From assembly GCF_035046485.1 (NCBI RefSeq), contig NC_085136.1, forward strand, positions 224,320,853 to 224,384,852: 64,000 bases of DNA, read 5' to 3'. The DNA comes from Aedes albopictus (taxonomy: Eukaryota > Arthropoda > Insecta > Diptera > Culicidae). Shown here in pieces: positions 37,304-47,003 of this stretch. The notes below the pieces were generated by a model. It saw only the letters and a list, made by a program, of their open reading frames with translations. It was not told the DNA's origin and made no database searches. The position numbers and the translations under genes were made by a program. Every line of letters starts with the position of its first letter. The first letter of the stretch is position 1.

Positions 37304-37541
37304 CCCGAGCAGGAACGAATAACTGACACATAACTGCAGCACACCAAAGTCAGGTATCATACCAAGACAAGGTATTGATCGGTTATTTTGGTATTGAAAA
37401 TAACTTACTTTGGTATTTTGTAGATATTGATAAAATACCTCAACGAGTTATTGGTTTGGTGTTGAGGACTGCTTTAGGTTCTAGGTATTCGGTTTTCCAT
37501 ACCTGAGTTTGTTATTCTACAGATATTTTCTCCTGCTCGGG
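37304..37541 (+). mobile_element. CCCGAGCAGG MITE, 238-bp copy
   Basis: The ends CCCGAGCAGGAACGAATAAC and CTCCTGCTCGGG are inverted and flanked by TA. Internal GGTATTGAAAATAACTTA and GGTATTCGGTTTTCCATACC words are shared with the two copies downstream. This is the shortest of the three forms. Confidence 0.85.
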
Positions 37542-38107
37542 TAGTTACTTCTGGTTTGTAGTTGATCATTTAGTATCTAAGCTTCTCCCAATGCTCAAGT
37601 AGCCTGACTTAGGATTAACTTTGACAACTAACTTAAGACGATCATTCCCCAATAAACTGTGAAACTGAGAACACGTAGTTTTACTACAATTATCAGAAGT
37701 GGGATACGAAAAATGTTCTTGCGAAGTCAGTTACGGTTGGAAGTTGCAGCACCGGGGAATTTCGGATGTGGTCTTCCTTCTCAAGATGCCAACAATCGAT
37801 CTGAGGCGATGAACGCTGGACCAAGCAATAGAAATAACGAAGCACGAATTGAACGTAATCTCATCGGCGGATCTGGAGATTTTTAAGACGTTGATCGAAG
37901 TCGTAATGTTGGAGGAAATCAAGCCACACATCTCACCGTTAAGCTGGATGAACTGTCTACCTTTTTGCCGTTCTTTTCGGGATCGCCATCTGAAGACGTG
38001 AACTATTTTATCAACACCGTGGAGCAAACAAGAAAAACATTCAATGTAGAGATGAAGTGATGAAGTTATTGGTTTTCAAGCATCTGCAGAACAACACAAA
38101 GGTGTTA

Positions 38108-38513
38108 CCCGAGCAGGAATAAATAACTGACACATAACTGCAGCATACCAAACTCAGGCATCATACCAAGACTAGGTATTGGTCGGTTATCCAGGTATTG
38201 AAAATAACTTATTTTGGTATTTTGTAGGTATTGATACAATACCTCAATGAGTTATTGGTTTCGTGTTGAGGACTGCTTGAGGTATTATTCAACTATGGAA
38301 AAAATGCTATTTGCATGGAAAACTCGCCGATTATTGTTTAGGTATTGCCATACCTGATGTCATTATTCACGCGCTATGCACAGAATAGTCACCAGTTATT
38401 ATTTTAGGTATTGTATCTCTTATGCAGGGCTACTTAATACCTCATTCAGGTTGTAGGTATTCGGTTTTCCATACCTTAGTTAGTTATTCTTCAGCTATTT
38501 TCTCCTACTCGGG
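38108..38513 (+). mobile_element. CCCGAGCAGG MITE, 406-bp copy inside gag
   Basis: The ends CCCGAGCAGGAATAAATAAC and CTCCTACTCGGG are flanked by TA at 38,106-38,107 and 38,514-38,515. It contains the central region missing from the 238-bp copy (GATGTCATTATTCACGCG, CTTATGCAGGGCTAC). Confidence 0.85.
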
Positions 38514-38551
38514 TATCGTCGCAAGAGGATTTGTTTACGAGAAGTTATCTA

Positions 38552-39128
38552 CCCGAGCAGGAACGAATAACTGACACATAACTGCAGCATACCAAAGTCA
38601 GGTATGATACCAAGACGAGGTATTGGTCGGTTACCCAGGTATTGAAAATAACTTATTTTGATATTTTCTAGGTATTTATAAAATACCTCGATAAGTTATT
38701 GGTTTGGTGTTGAAAAATCTGGAGAAATATGGAGAAAATAGCTGAAGAATAACTAACTCAGGTATGGAAAACCGAATACCTACAACCTGAATGAGGTATT
38801 AAGTAGCCCTGCATAAGAGGTAAAATACCTAAAATAATAACTGATGTGTATTCTGTGCATAACGCGTGAATAATGACATCAGGTATATCAATACCTAAAT
38901 ATTAATCGGTGATTTTTCCATACAAATAGCGATTTTTCCATAATTGAATAATAACTCAAGCAGACCTCAACACCAAACCAATAACTCGTTAAGGTATTGT
39001 GTCAATACCTACAAAATACCAAAATGAATTGTTTTCAATACCTGGATAACCGACCAATACCATGTCTTGGTATGATACCTGACTTCGGTATGCTCCAGTT
39101 ATGTGTCAGTTATTCATTCCTGCTCGGG
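38552..39128. mobile_element. CCCGAGCAGG MITE, 577-bp inverted dimer inside gag
   Basis: Both ends carry the same terminus (CCCGAGCAGGAACGAATAAC at the left and GTTATTCATTCCTGCTCGGG at the right). The interior has a partial left part followed by a reversed, nearly complete copy. Loss of the other terminus and a head-to-head arrangement indicate a fold-back dimer. TA lies on both sides. Confidence 0.8.
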
Positions 39129-39594
39129 TATACCCGTAGAAATACTCAACTTTATCATGACAACATTTACTTTTGAAATCAGTACGTTTGAATTGAGAAG
39201 AAAACTGGAGCTACGAAAATGGACACCGGAAGAAACTTTTTGGACTTTTTTGTTGCAAAAAGAAATCTTTGCCATGCCGTTGAGAATAAATGAAGCAGAG
39301 CTCATAGACTACGTGATAGAAGGGATTCCTGATCGTAATTTGAAGAATCAGGCCAAAATGAGCGGATTTTCATCAAGTTAAAGCCTACTTAAAGCATTTC
39401 AAACTATTCAACTTCCAAAACAATTTTCTTCAAGCGCTCCTGTATATTACAAATTCCATTTACCTGGACACCTTGCTACGAAGTGCCTGAAACCGAGAAA
39501 CCATCGGAGTGGATCAACGAACAGCGGAGCTGCTTTCAAATGGAACCCTGACGAAAGAAGGAAGTTCGGATTCGGCAGGTTATCAAGGATCGCA

Positions 39595-40058
39595 GTGGTT
39601 AGAAATCAAGACTCTGAGGACAGGACAAAGGACTTTGAGTGTGACGGAATAGTAGATATTCAGTTGACCGATTTCAAAATTAGGTTAAAAGCGTTGTTTG
39701 ATACAGGAAGTTCAGTTTGTTTAACCCTGAAAGGGATACCTGGGGTCCATTGGACCCCAGGCGCCTTTCAGAGCTCGTCTTTGATGGAACACACTCAGCG
39801 AGGTGACGAAACTGAGGCCATGAAGGTATCCCTTTTAGGGTTAATAAGCCATGGTTTAGCGAAACGTGAGAAAATTTATCCCTTCACTAGTCAAAAAACT
39901 TTCAAGGGCATTGGAGGAACTGGATTGAAAATTGTTACTAATGTTACTAATGTGAAAATTCAAAATTTTCTTTTCAGAATTAATTTTTAAGTGATTCCTG
40001 ACTCGGCAATTCATTCTTACGACGTCATAATTGGAAGGGACGTTATTCTTGACCCCGG
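39595..40058 (+). pseudogene. Retropepsin-like protease domain, interrupted
   Basis: KALFDTGSSVCL holds the aspartyl-protease catalytic triad motif DTG. A 116-bp TTAA MITE is inserted a few codons after it, and the domain continues after the MITE as GIGGTGLKI...SYDVIIGRDVIL, the C-terminal flap/helix motif of retroviral-type proteases. A stop (TAA near 39,988) splits this second part. A hAT MITE follows directly at 40,059. Confidence 0.8.
39725..39840. mobile_element. TTAA-flanked 116-bp MITE inside the protease
   Basis: Ends CCCTGAAAGGGATACC and (reverse complement) CCCTAAAAGGGATACC, 15 of 16 identical, with TTAA at 39,721-39,724 and 39,841-39,844. The core GGGGTCCATTGGACCCC is itself palindromic. 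The element is short enough that it keeps an open frame through the insertion. Confidence 0.9.
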
Positions 40059-40461
40059 CAGGGATGGGAACACTCACTTGGAAAGAGTTACACTCACTTG
40101 CTATTTTCTCATCTCAGAAGCATGCTATCAAAAAACAGTGCATGGAGCACTTTTATCTTGTGGTTCTATCTCAAACTTTCCCGAATAAAGTAAGGGTCGC
40201 ACACGCATACCAAAGTCGTGACAGTGCGTTGAAGGCAACTCTCCACGAGGTGAGTGTAATTTACATTCACCTCGTGGAGACTCGTCGTCATAGCCCTCTC
40301 ATGACTTTGGTATGCGTGTACGACCCTTGATGTGTTCGGCAAAGCTTTAGATAAAACCACAAGGTAAAAGTGCTCCATACACTGTTTTTAGATAGCATGC
40401 TTCTGAACCGAGAAAATACCAAGTGAATGTAACTCTTTCCAAGTGAGTGTTCCCATCCCTG
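40059..40461. mobile_element. Foldback hAT MITE, copy 1
   Basis: TIR CAGGGATGGGAACACTCACT. The perfect 8-bp TSD GACCCCGG is at 40,051-40,058 and 40,462-40,469. The arms are about 190 bp and meet at GAGGTGAGTGTAATTTACAT. CAGGG ends plus an 8-bp TSD are the hAT hallmark. A second copy is at 41,777-42,179. Confidence 0.92.
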
Positions 40462-40973
40462 GACCCCGGATTAAAAACTATTATAGAAGAGAGCTAATTC
40501 GAGTATTCAAAAAAGACAAAGAAGTTGTACAAACGGGGCTGAAATAAAGGTAAAAAATTTAAATGTAATTTGTGAACTAGAAACTTTTGAGAATGTATGG
40601 TAAAATTGGTAAAGATCATTTGTTAACATTGAATCAAATTTTGAGCGCAAATTATTTTAATTTTCAACGACCTGATTGTCCTGATGTAGATTATGGAATG
40701 AAAATGGTACTAAAAACTACTGCACCATTTCATTTTAAGCCAAGAAGATTGTCACAAAATAATAAACTAAAGGTTAATAAGAAGAATGATGAGCTACTAA
40801 AGCTAGGAATTATTAAAAAAAAAAGGTTTTCCGTTTGCTAGTCCTATTGTAGTTATTCCTAAAAAAGATGATGATATTGGATTATGTGTAGATTATCGAA
40901 AATTGAACAAAGATACATACCGTGACAATTACCCTTTGCCATTAATAGAAGATATTTTCGATGAGCTTAAATA

Positions 40974-42189
40974 CCGTCAAGTCACCATTCACCGTGAATC
41001 TAAGAAAATTTGAGGCGAATAAAGGCTGTCATTTTACACCAATCTTATAAACATTGTTGGTACCGCTGTTAATTGCTTTCATTATTGGTTAGATTTAAAG
41101 TAATTACCACAAAAGTAGAAAGTTTTTCACAAAAATGGATGATATAGTACATTTAGTAGAGGATGGGAAGGTCGCCTGATTCCGTGGTAGGTCACCATTC
41201 ATCGTGGTAGTGGGTACCCATTCACCGTGTATCAGAAGATTTTTTTTTTCTTTTGTTTTAAAATGATCAAAATCACCTAGCAAAATCAATTCTCTTCGTT
41301 CATATTCATTTTAAGTAATAACTTGCAAGATTTATTAAGAATTAACGAATTTTCAAATTTTCATTTTTTTTTTCTACTTATATGGGGCAACATGGGTCAC
41401 GGTGAATGGAGACCATTGATTTTTAGGGTTTTTCAATAAAAAAAATAGTGGAATCGTACTTTCTTGGTAAACTTGCTTCGATAATGCAAAATATATACCT
41501 AATAGGTGAATTTATTTGCTTCTTGGTGAAATAATATCGTTACTACATTTAGTTAATCGCTTAAATCACGTAAGTGCAGTTTTTGTTTTTTTTTTACTAC
41601 GAATGCAGTGACTGAGCTAAATATTTTAACATTTTAGTGTCACCCGCGTTTTGACATGGTAACAATCCATTAGTGTTGTATTGGTGAAATGCAAGTGAAA
41701 TTGTCATACCATTCCATTGTAATATGGAAATATTGAAAAAAAATTCGAAGGCCCACGGTGAATGGCAACTTGACGGCAAGGATGGGAACACTCACTTGCA
41801 AAGAGTTACACTCACTTGCTATTTTCTCAGCTCAGAAGCGTGCAATCATGAAACGATGTATGGACGACTTTTGCCTTGTGGTTTTGTCTCAAAGTTTGCC
41901 GAATAGAGTAGGGGTCGCAAACGCCTATCAAAATCGTAACAGAGCTGTGAATGCGACTCTCCACGAGGTGAATGTAATTTACATTCACCTCGTGGAGAGT
42001 TGCTTTCGCAGCTCCCTCACGACTTCGGTATACGTGTGCGACCCCTACTCTATTCGGCAAACTTTCAGACAAAACCATAAGGCAAAAGTGGTCCATACAT
42101 TGTTTCTTGATTGCACGCTTCTGAGTTGAGAAAATAGCAAGTGAGTGTAACTCTTTGCAAGTGAGTGTTCCCATCCTTGCTTGACGGTT
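40974..42189. mobile_element. Inverted-repeat element with CACCATTCACCGTG ends
   Basis: The left end CCGTCAAGTCACCATTCACC and right end GGTGAATGGCAACTTGACGG are inverted. The motif CACCATTCACCGTG or its complement recurs internally (about 41,190-41,240 and 41,397). It disrupts the RT between DELKY and the LDLKSGF block. A hAT MITE later inserted into its right TIR. The TSD is uncertain. Confidence 0.7.
41777..42179. mobile_element. Foldback hAT MITE, copy 2, inside another element's TIR
   Basis: TIR CAAGGATGGGAACACTCACT, perfect 8-bp TSD CTTGACGG at 41,769-41,776 and 42,180-42,187, length 403 bp, the same as copy 1. The arms meet at GAGGTGAATGTAATTTACAT. The target is the terminal CTTGACGG of the enclosing inverted-repeat element, so this insertion is the younger event. 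Confidence 0.92.
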
Positions 42190-42689
42190 CAAATCACTTT
42201 ACACAATTTGGACTTGAAATCGGGTTTCCATCAAATTAAAATTGCTTCTGGGTGTACCAAACTTATCTCTTTTGTTACTCCAAACGGACAATTTGAATAT
42301 TTGTGAGTTCCTTTTGGCCTTTGCAATGCACCTGCTGTTTTCCAAAGATTTATAAATAAAATTTTCAAACCAAGAATTGACAAAAAAAAATAGTTGTTTA
42401 CATAGATGATATTTTGATTGCTTCCAAAACGATAGAAGAACACTTCAAGACATTAAGAAGAGTTTCAAAGATTTTGAGCGTGAATTTACTAGAACTGAAC
42501 CTTGCCAAATGCAAATTCTGTTTCAATGAAATTGATTATTAAGGCTACACGATCAATCAATATGGAAGGAAACCGAGCCAAGCTCACATAGAATCAATCG
42601 ATAAATTTCCATTGCCTAAAACTATAAAGACGTTCAGAGATTTTTATGGTTGACCATGCTGCAGCTAATTTAGGATTTTTTTTCGGAAT

Positions 42690-43240
42690 TTTGCGTCAAT
42701 TTGTACTCCTTTGTACAATTTATTGAAAAAGATTCTGAATTTGTTTAAAGAAGGGAAAATAAATGCTTTTACACTTTTGAGCGATCAACTAATGTCCGCT
42801 CCTGTTTTGGCAATTTATGACCCAACAGCGGAAACACAGTTACACTGTGACGCAAGCTCTTATGGTTTCGGTGCAATTTTGTTACAAAAACAAAATAAGG
42901 GTAATTATCATCCCGTAAGTTTCTTCAGTAAGAAAAATGATGAATATGAAAATAAGTTTCATAGCTTTGAATTAGAAACACTTGCTGTTCATTCCATTAA
43001 ACGATTTCATGTGTTTGTCCGGTATTAAATTCAAAAATTTTACAGATTGCAATGCTTTGGTACAAACGTTAGCTAAAAAAGAAATAAATCCGAAAATAAG
43101 TCGATGGGCGTTGTTCTTAGAAAATTATAAGTTTGGAATATAGAGATGGAGGGAAGATGCAACATGTTGATGCTTTGAGCAGATTATCAATGAGTAATGT
43201 AGACAAATACAAGAAAGATCTATTTTAAATCATAGTCAAT
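42690..43240 (+). pseudogene. RNase H domain of the gypsy-type element
   Basis: 42,711-43,028 reads TPLYNLLKK...DPTAETQLHCDASSYGFGAILL...HPVSFFSKK...HSFELETLAV, the RT connection and RNase H with the D...E catalytic pattern (HCDAS, ELETLA). It is frameshifted at 43,025, after which FKNFTDCNALVQTL and MQHVDALSRLS continue. Non-functional. Confidence 0.85.
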
Positions 43241-43310
43241 CATAGAATATGTAGCTATTAAACACAGAGGAAATAGAGAGAAACGTTATATTAGCACAAG
43301 AACAAGATGA

Positions 43311-43780
43311 GAAGACATACGTAATGCCTGAAGTTCATAGGCACAATATGTGATGAAAAATGGACAAATTGAGTGGAAAAATTGCGAAAAAATCCACGTA
43401 GTTCTGGTGGGATTTGAACCCACGCATCCCCAAGTTTGCTAGACAGGGCGCGTTAACCAACTCCGCCACAGAACAAGTAACAATTCTGTGAAGTAGAAAG
43501 ATAACCTGAATCCAACGCCCACCTCACTTCACGTTCTTTCCTCGCAATTCACCATTTCCTTCGGTCCTTAGATGTCCTCTGAGCGTGCCTACGAACAACA
43601 CACAGAATTGTTACTTGTTCTGTGGCGGAGTTGGTTAACGCGCCCTGTCTAGCGAACTTGTGAAGACGTGGGTTCAAATCCCACCGGAACTACGTGGATT
43701 TTTTCGCAATTTTTCCACTCATTTTGTCCATTTTTCAACACATATTGTGCCTATCAGCTTCAGGCATTACGTATGTCTAA
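43311..43780. mobile_element. Foldback with a tRNA-derived sequence in each arm
   Basis: Arms of about 175 bp (43,311-43,490 and 43,605-43,780) are inverted copies. Each contains a tRNA-like unit: GTTCTGTGGCGGAGTTGG (box A), CGCGCCCTGTCTAGC and GTGGGTTCAAATCCCAC (perfect T-arm stem and box B), and then CGTGGATTTTTTCGC. The tRNA heads face each other across about 115 bp. The anticodon-arm geometry is not canonical, so I treat these as SINE heads, not tRNA genes. The AAGATGAGAAGA direct repeat at 43,304-43,315 and 45,728-45,739 may be the TSD of the whole composite. Confidence 0.75.
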
Positions 43781-43781
43781 C

Positions 43782-45673
43782 GGCTTAGGGACAAAACGTC
43801 GAAAGACAAAACGTCGAATGCCAAAACGTCGAATGCCAAAAGGTCGAATGCCAAAACGTCGAAAGGGACAAAACATCGAAAGGACAAAACGTCGAAAACG
43901 TCGAACACGAGTAATCTAAGCAAATAGTGAGTTCTTTATTCTTTTAAAGGATACTCATTCTTTCACTTGTATCTGCCAACTAGTTCAGAGGGAAACCTTC
44001 CTGAGGCTCCCTGAAAAAAACACCTCAGGGTCGGCATGTTCCTTGACCAGTTCTTCGTGCGTAGGGAATATTCGCACTGTCGTATATAAAAAACTCACAT
44101 CACGTCACGTTAAATGTAAAATTATTTATTGCCGAACTTTTCCGGCTTTTCTTCTCTTACTTCTTTGAGGCCCCTTCTACTGGCACCCAGTGTTGCATTT
44201 GAACTAAACGCGAGCCAAAAAGGAACTGAGAGCTTGGATGTGTCATCAAATCTTATGTGCATCCTGACCAAGGTGCTGCCCTAGGACTTTATGACGCATC
44301 TGCATACATGCGTTGTTGCGCGAATATAAGCGCCACAATGAAATGGGACATTTTGGCATCGGGCATTAAGATTCTGCACTGAAATCCGGATTTTCCGGTA
44401 ATCCACGGTGACCGAACTGGTTCCCCCTCTCAATAGAGGTTGGACTTTCTGAATCGAATTTACGAAGATTGTTAGAATTTGTGAAAAAATGGCAGACACA
44501 TGACCATTTAAGTTCACCAGGTACCAGGGTGCCATGTTTTTGCGGGTGCAGTTCTTGATCAAATTTTGAACTGAACAATGTTCAAATATGTTTGATCGCA
44601 GCGTGCCGTTTTTGAACTACAACGCAAATTGATCGCGTTCATGTGCAACACTGCGAGTGGCACACCACGGCGTGCATATGGTGAAGGTTTATCACAAAAA
44701 ATTAGGCATCGCCAAATCCGCCGTTTTTCGAAAATATGGACTTCTAGCTTTCATTTAACGTGTTCCCCAAAAAAATCCACCGAGGGATCCCGAACAACTT
44801 TTTCAGAATACTGTTTTTCCCCATACAAAATGCACGGTTCCAAATTAATCCCTATTTCTACTTAACAAACATACCCAATTTTTGTATGAAAAAGTTCCCC
44901 CGATGGAATATTTCGATGTTGGGCTTGAATGAAAGCTTGTAGCGTCAACTTTCACGAAGCGTAAAAATTAGCGATGCCCATTTTTTTGTAATAAATTTGT
45001 TCTACCAGACACACCGTGTACACTGTCATAAATTTCCTTCCACAAATTTTCAGCATTACGTCACAGCTTCCTTCAGGGTAGCTTCGATGGTAGCCTCTAG
45101 CTATCGTCTGTCGCATCTCTGACACCTTTAGGGTGTGATGGCGATCATCGGGTGCATTGTTGCTTCAAGTGCGTCTGGTTTGGTTTTCGGCACGACTTGC
45201 CGGTACTTTGCATCCCAACGTAAGGGGTGGGAGGGAATGTCTTCCTCATTCAGAACCGGAGTTCTACTTGAAATAGCGGGGTTTTGACTAGCTGTCCTTC
45301 TCCGCAATTCATCCGGTATTCACAGAATATAGTACTAGTACAACAATGCTAAGCATCCTCGCAATAATCTTTACTCAGCTAGTGGGTTCAACTGAAGCAT
45401 TATAGAGTTCAGCGTTCGGGCAGTGACCCCAGATAACGAAACAATGTTCGTGTGTTGCATCTTGGTGGATCTACCGTATCACCATCCCTCTCAGGGTACC
45501 AACAGGTTCGATTTAAATTCACACAAAATTTCAAAAAAGAAAATCCACGTTGAACTATGAACACATACACACTTTTCGACGTTTTGTCCCTTCGACGTTT
45601 TGTCCTTTCGACGTTTTGGCATTCGACGTTCTGGCATTCGACGTTTTGGCATTCGACGTTTTGTCACCCATTC
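43782..45673. mobile_element. Drosophila-FB-like element with minisatellite inverted ends
   Basis: The left end (43,795-43,915) is a minisatellite of AAAACGTCGAATGCC units. The right end (45,575-45,667) is the same minisatellite inverted (GGCATTCGACGTTTT). A 9-bp direct repeat ATGTCTAAC flanks it (43,773-43,781 and 45,674-45,682). Tandem-repeat inverted ends plus a 9-bp TSD are the known signature of Drosophila Foldback elements, which belong to the Mutator-like group. The 1.66-kb middle has no recognised transposase. Confidence 0.7.
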
Positions 45674-45762
45674 ATGTCTAACATACCATTTCGGTTGGTT
45701 ATCCGAAAAACAACAACATTCGTGTTGAAGATGAGAAGAATAGAAATATAAAAATACATTTA

Positions 45763-45910
45763 GGGCCTGTGTCAATTGGCGAATCAAAATTAATTTTCAC
45801 TTAAACTTGACAGTTCGATAATTATTTCCTTAGGAGAACTGTCAAGTTTAAGTGTTGAACTGTCAAATTTTAGTAAAAATTAATTTTAATTCGCCAATTG
45901 ACACAGACCC
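45763..45910. mobile_element. TTA-flanked MITE (PIF/Harbinger-type signature)
   Basis: Ends GGGCCTGTGTCAATTGGCGA and (reverse complement) GGGTCTGTGTCAATTGGCGA, with TTA at 45,760-45,762 and 45,911-45,913. The 148-bp body folds on CACTTAAACTTGACAGTTC. A 3-bp TTA TSD suits PIF/Harbinger-type MITEs. Confidence 0.82.
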
Positions 45911-45929
45911 TTAGTATCTAATACTTTTC

Positions 45930-46725
45930 CAAATTTTGAACGTGTAAATGGAATATGATTTAGAAAAGATAACGGAAAGCTATTGCTTGTTGTACCCAAA
46001 GATATGATGAATAATATAATACGAATTTGTCATGATATGCTAGGTCACGTTGGAATAGAGAAAAAAAATGATAGAGTTGAAATTTTTTTTATTGGTTTTC
46101 AAGTATGAAAATAGTTATTTATGTAACGAGTTGCAAAAAGTTGATTTTTTCAGCACGAGTCGTACATTTATCCAACGAGGCTTGCCGAGTTGGATAAATA
46201 CGAAGAGTGCTGAAAAATCGAGTTTTGCAACGAGTTCCATACAACATTTTATGCAATGATGTTTTTCATAATGCAACTCATTTGAGTTGCATAATGTTCA
46301 TAATGCAATTCAAATCAGTTGCATTATGAACATTATACAACTATTTTTCATTATGCAACTCATTTCAGTTGCATAATGAACCAGTTTGGAAAAATCGGCC
46401 ATTATGATACCAAAATGAGTTAGATAAAATACAAATTATGATACTGAATTGCATAAAAATAGTTAATAAATATATCAATAATTGCCTTAGCTGCATATTT
46501 TACAGCCCATCTGACTCTTAAAAATACCAATAAAGGACAGACTCCATTTCATACAATTCATATAGACCATTATGGTCCGATTCAGCTGTAATCATCGAAA
46601 TGTTTTAAGTACATTCTTGTAATTATAGATGCATTCACAAAATATGTTAAATTTTTACCCAACTAAGACAAAAAATTCTAAGGAAGTTATTGATAATTTA
46701 TTATTATACATCATGCAATCAATAT
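45930..46725 (+). pseudogene. Integrase remnant of the gypsy-type element
   Basis: NGKLLLVVPKDMMNNI and CHDMLGHVGIEKK (about 46,017-46,065) are part of the N-terminal HHCC zinc-binding region. After a dispersed repeat (46,112-46,405), GQTPFHTIHIDHYGPIQL, a stop, and ILVIIDAFTKYVKFLP (46,520-46,665) give the first catalytic Asp block of the DDE core. The remainder is missing where a SINE begins. Confidence 0.85.
46112..46405 (+). repeat. Dispersed TTGCATAATG-type palindromic repeat, copy 2
   Basis: Reverse-orientation relative of 2,130-2,385: TTATTTATGTAACGAGTTGC, CGAGTTTTGCAACGAGTTCC and several AGTTGCATAATG palindromes. It lies inside the integrase remnant, which shows that it is mobile. 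It has an extra internal palindrome (CAACGAGGCTTGCCGAGTTG). Confidence 0.7.
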
Positions 46726-46727
46726 TG

Positions 46728-46985
46728 TGTGGCTTCATAGCCGTGTGGCTAGTGTCACCAAGCACTTAGTCGCATCGTGCTGGGGAGCGTGAGTTCGATT
46801 CCTGCCGCGGCTGTCAGGAAAAGTTTTCGGCTGTGCCACTGGGCGTTGCATGCCAGTCCGTTGTCTAGTGTCGTGCTTCCTTCAATTAGCATTATAGCCA
46901 GGAGACTGTTATGGTCTTCTTGTTTTCTTACCCCGCATTAAAACTATGCTGGTGTGTTGTAAGATAGCTTGTCAGCTTGAGCCGT
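46728..46985 (+). mobile_element. tRNA-derived SINE, second copy of the non-Feilai family
   Basis: TAGCCGTGTGGCTAG (box A region) and GAGTTCGATTCCTGCC (box B, about 46,791-46,806) are followed by GGAAAAGTTTTCGGCTGTGC and TTGTCTAGTGTCGTGC. The block order matches 36,497-36,745. It truncates the gypsy integrase. The TSD is not clear. Confidence 0.78.
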
Positions 46986-47003
46986 ACGCTTAAGCCGCAA
47001 TTA

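Larger units (their letters stand above)
37659..39505 (+). pseudogene. gag-like pseudogene of the gypsy-type element
   Basis: A segment at 37,929-38,022 reads LTVKLDELSTFLPFFSGSP..., a typical retrotransposon gag start of the matrix-like region, and soon meets a stop. After two MITEs, 39,130-39,381 continues with RKWTPEETFW...IEGIPD. Near 39,441-39,505 the nucleocapsid knuckle reads YYKFHLPGHLATKC: the first two cysteines of C-x2-C-x4-H-x4-C are replaced by Y and F. Several frame breaks make it non-functional. Confidence 0.75.
40587..42660 (+). pseudogene. Reverse transcriptase domain, split by a foldback element
   Basis: The first half (40,587-40,975) has the linker GMKMVLKTTAPFHFKPRRLS, a frameshift in a poly-A run near 40,815, then SPIVVIPKKDD and LCVDYRKLNKDTYRDNYPLP. 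A 1.2-kb nested insertion follows. The second half resumes near 42,190 with LDLKSGFHQIKIASG, FVTPNGQFEYL, VPFGLCNAPAVFQRFINKI and the catalytic YIDDILIASK (42,388-42,440), again with frame breaks. These are the standard blocks of Ty3/gypsy RTs. Confidence 0.88.
37640..46725 (+). mobile_element. Decayed Ty3/gypsy-type LTR retrotransposon
   Basis: Fragments occur on one strand in canonical order: gag with a ruined CCHC knuckle, DTG protease, RT with YIDD, RNase H, integrase HHCC and core. Near 37,690 TATCAGAAGTGGGATA resembles the region after the 5' LTR where a tRNA primer pairs. Every domain has stops or frameshifts. At least nine later elements are inserted. The 3' end beyond about 46,725 is lost to a SINE and a long-TIR element, and no LTR pair is identifiable. 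Annotation is descriptive; no product can be made. Confidence 0.85.

Noticed and set aside
40166..42192. Paired similar open frames on both strands (MEHFYLV.. / MDHFCLM..)
   Set aside because: They are mirror translations of the arms of foldback hAT MITEs, not a gene family.
43405..43695. Two genuine tRNA genes in inverted orientation
   Set aside because: The T-arm is perfect but the acceptor and anticodon arms do not give a canonical clover-leaf, and both copies lie within longer inverted arms; SINE-type heads are more likely.
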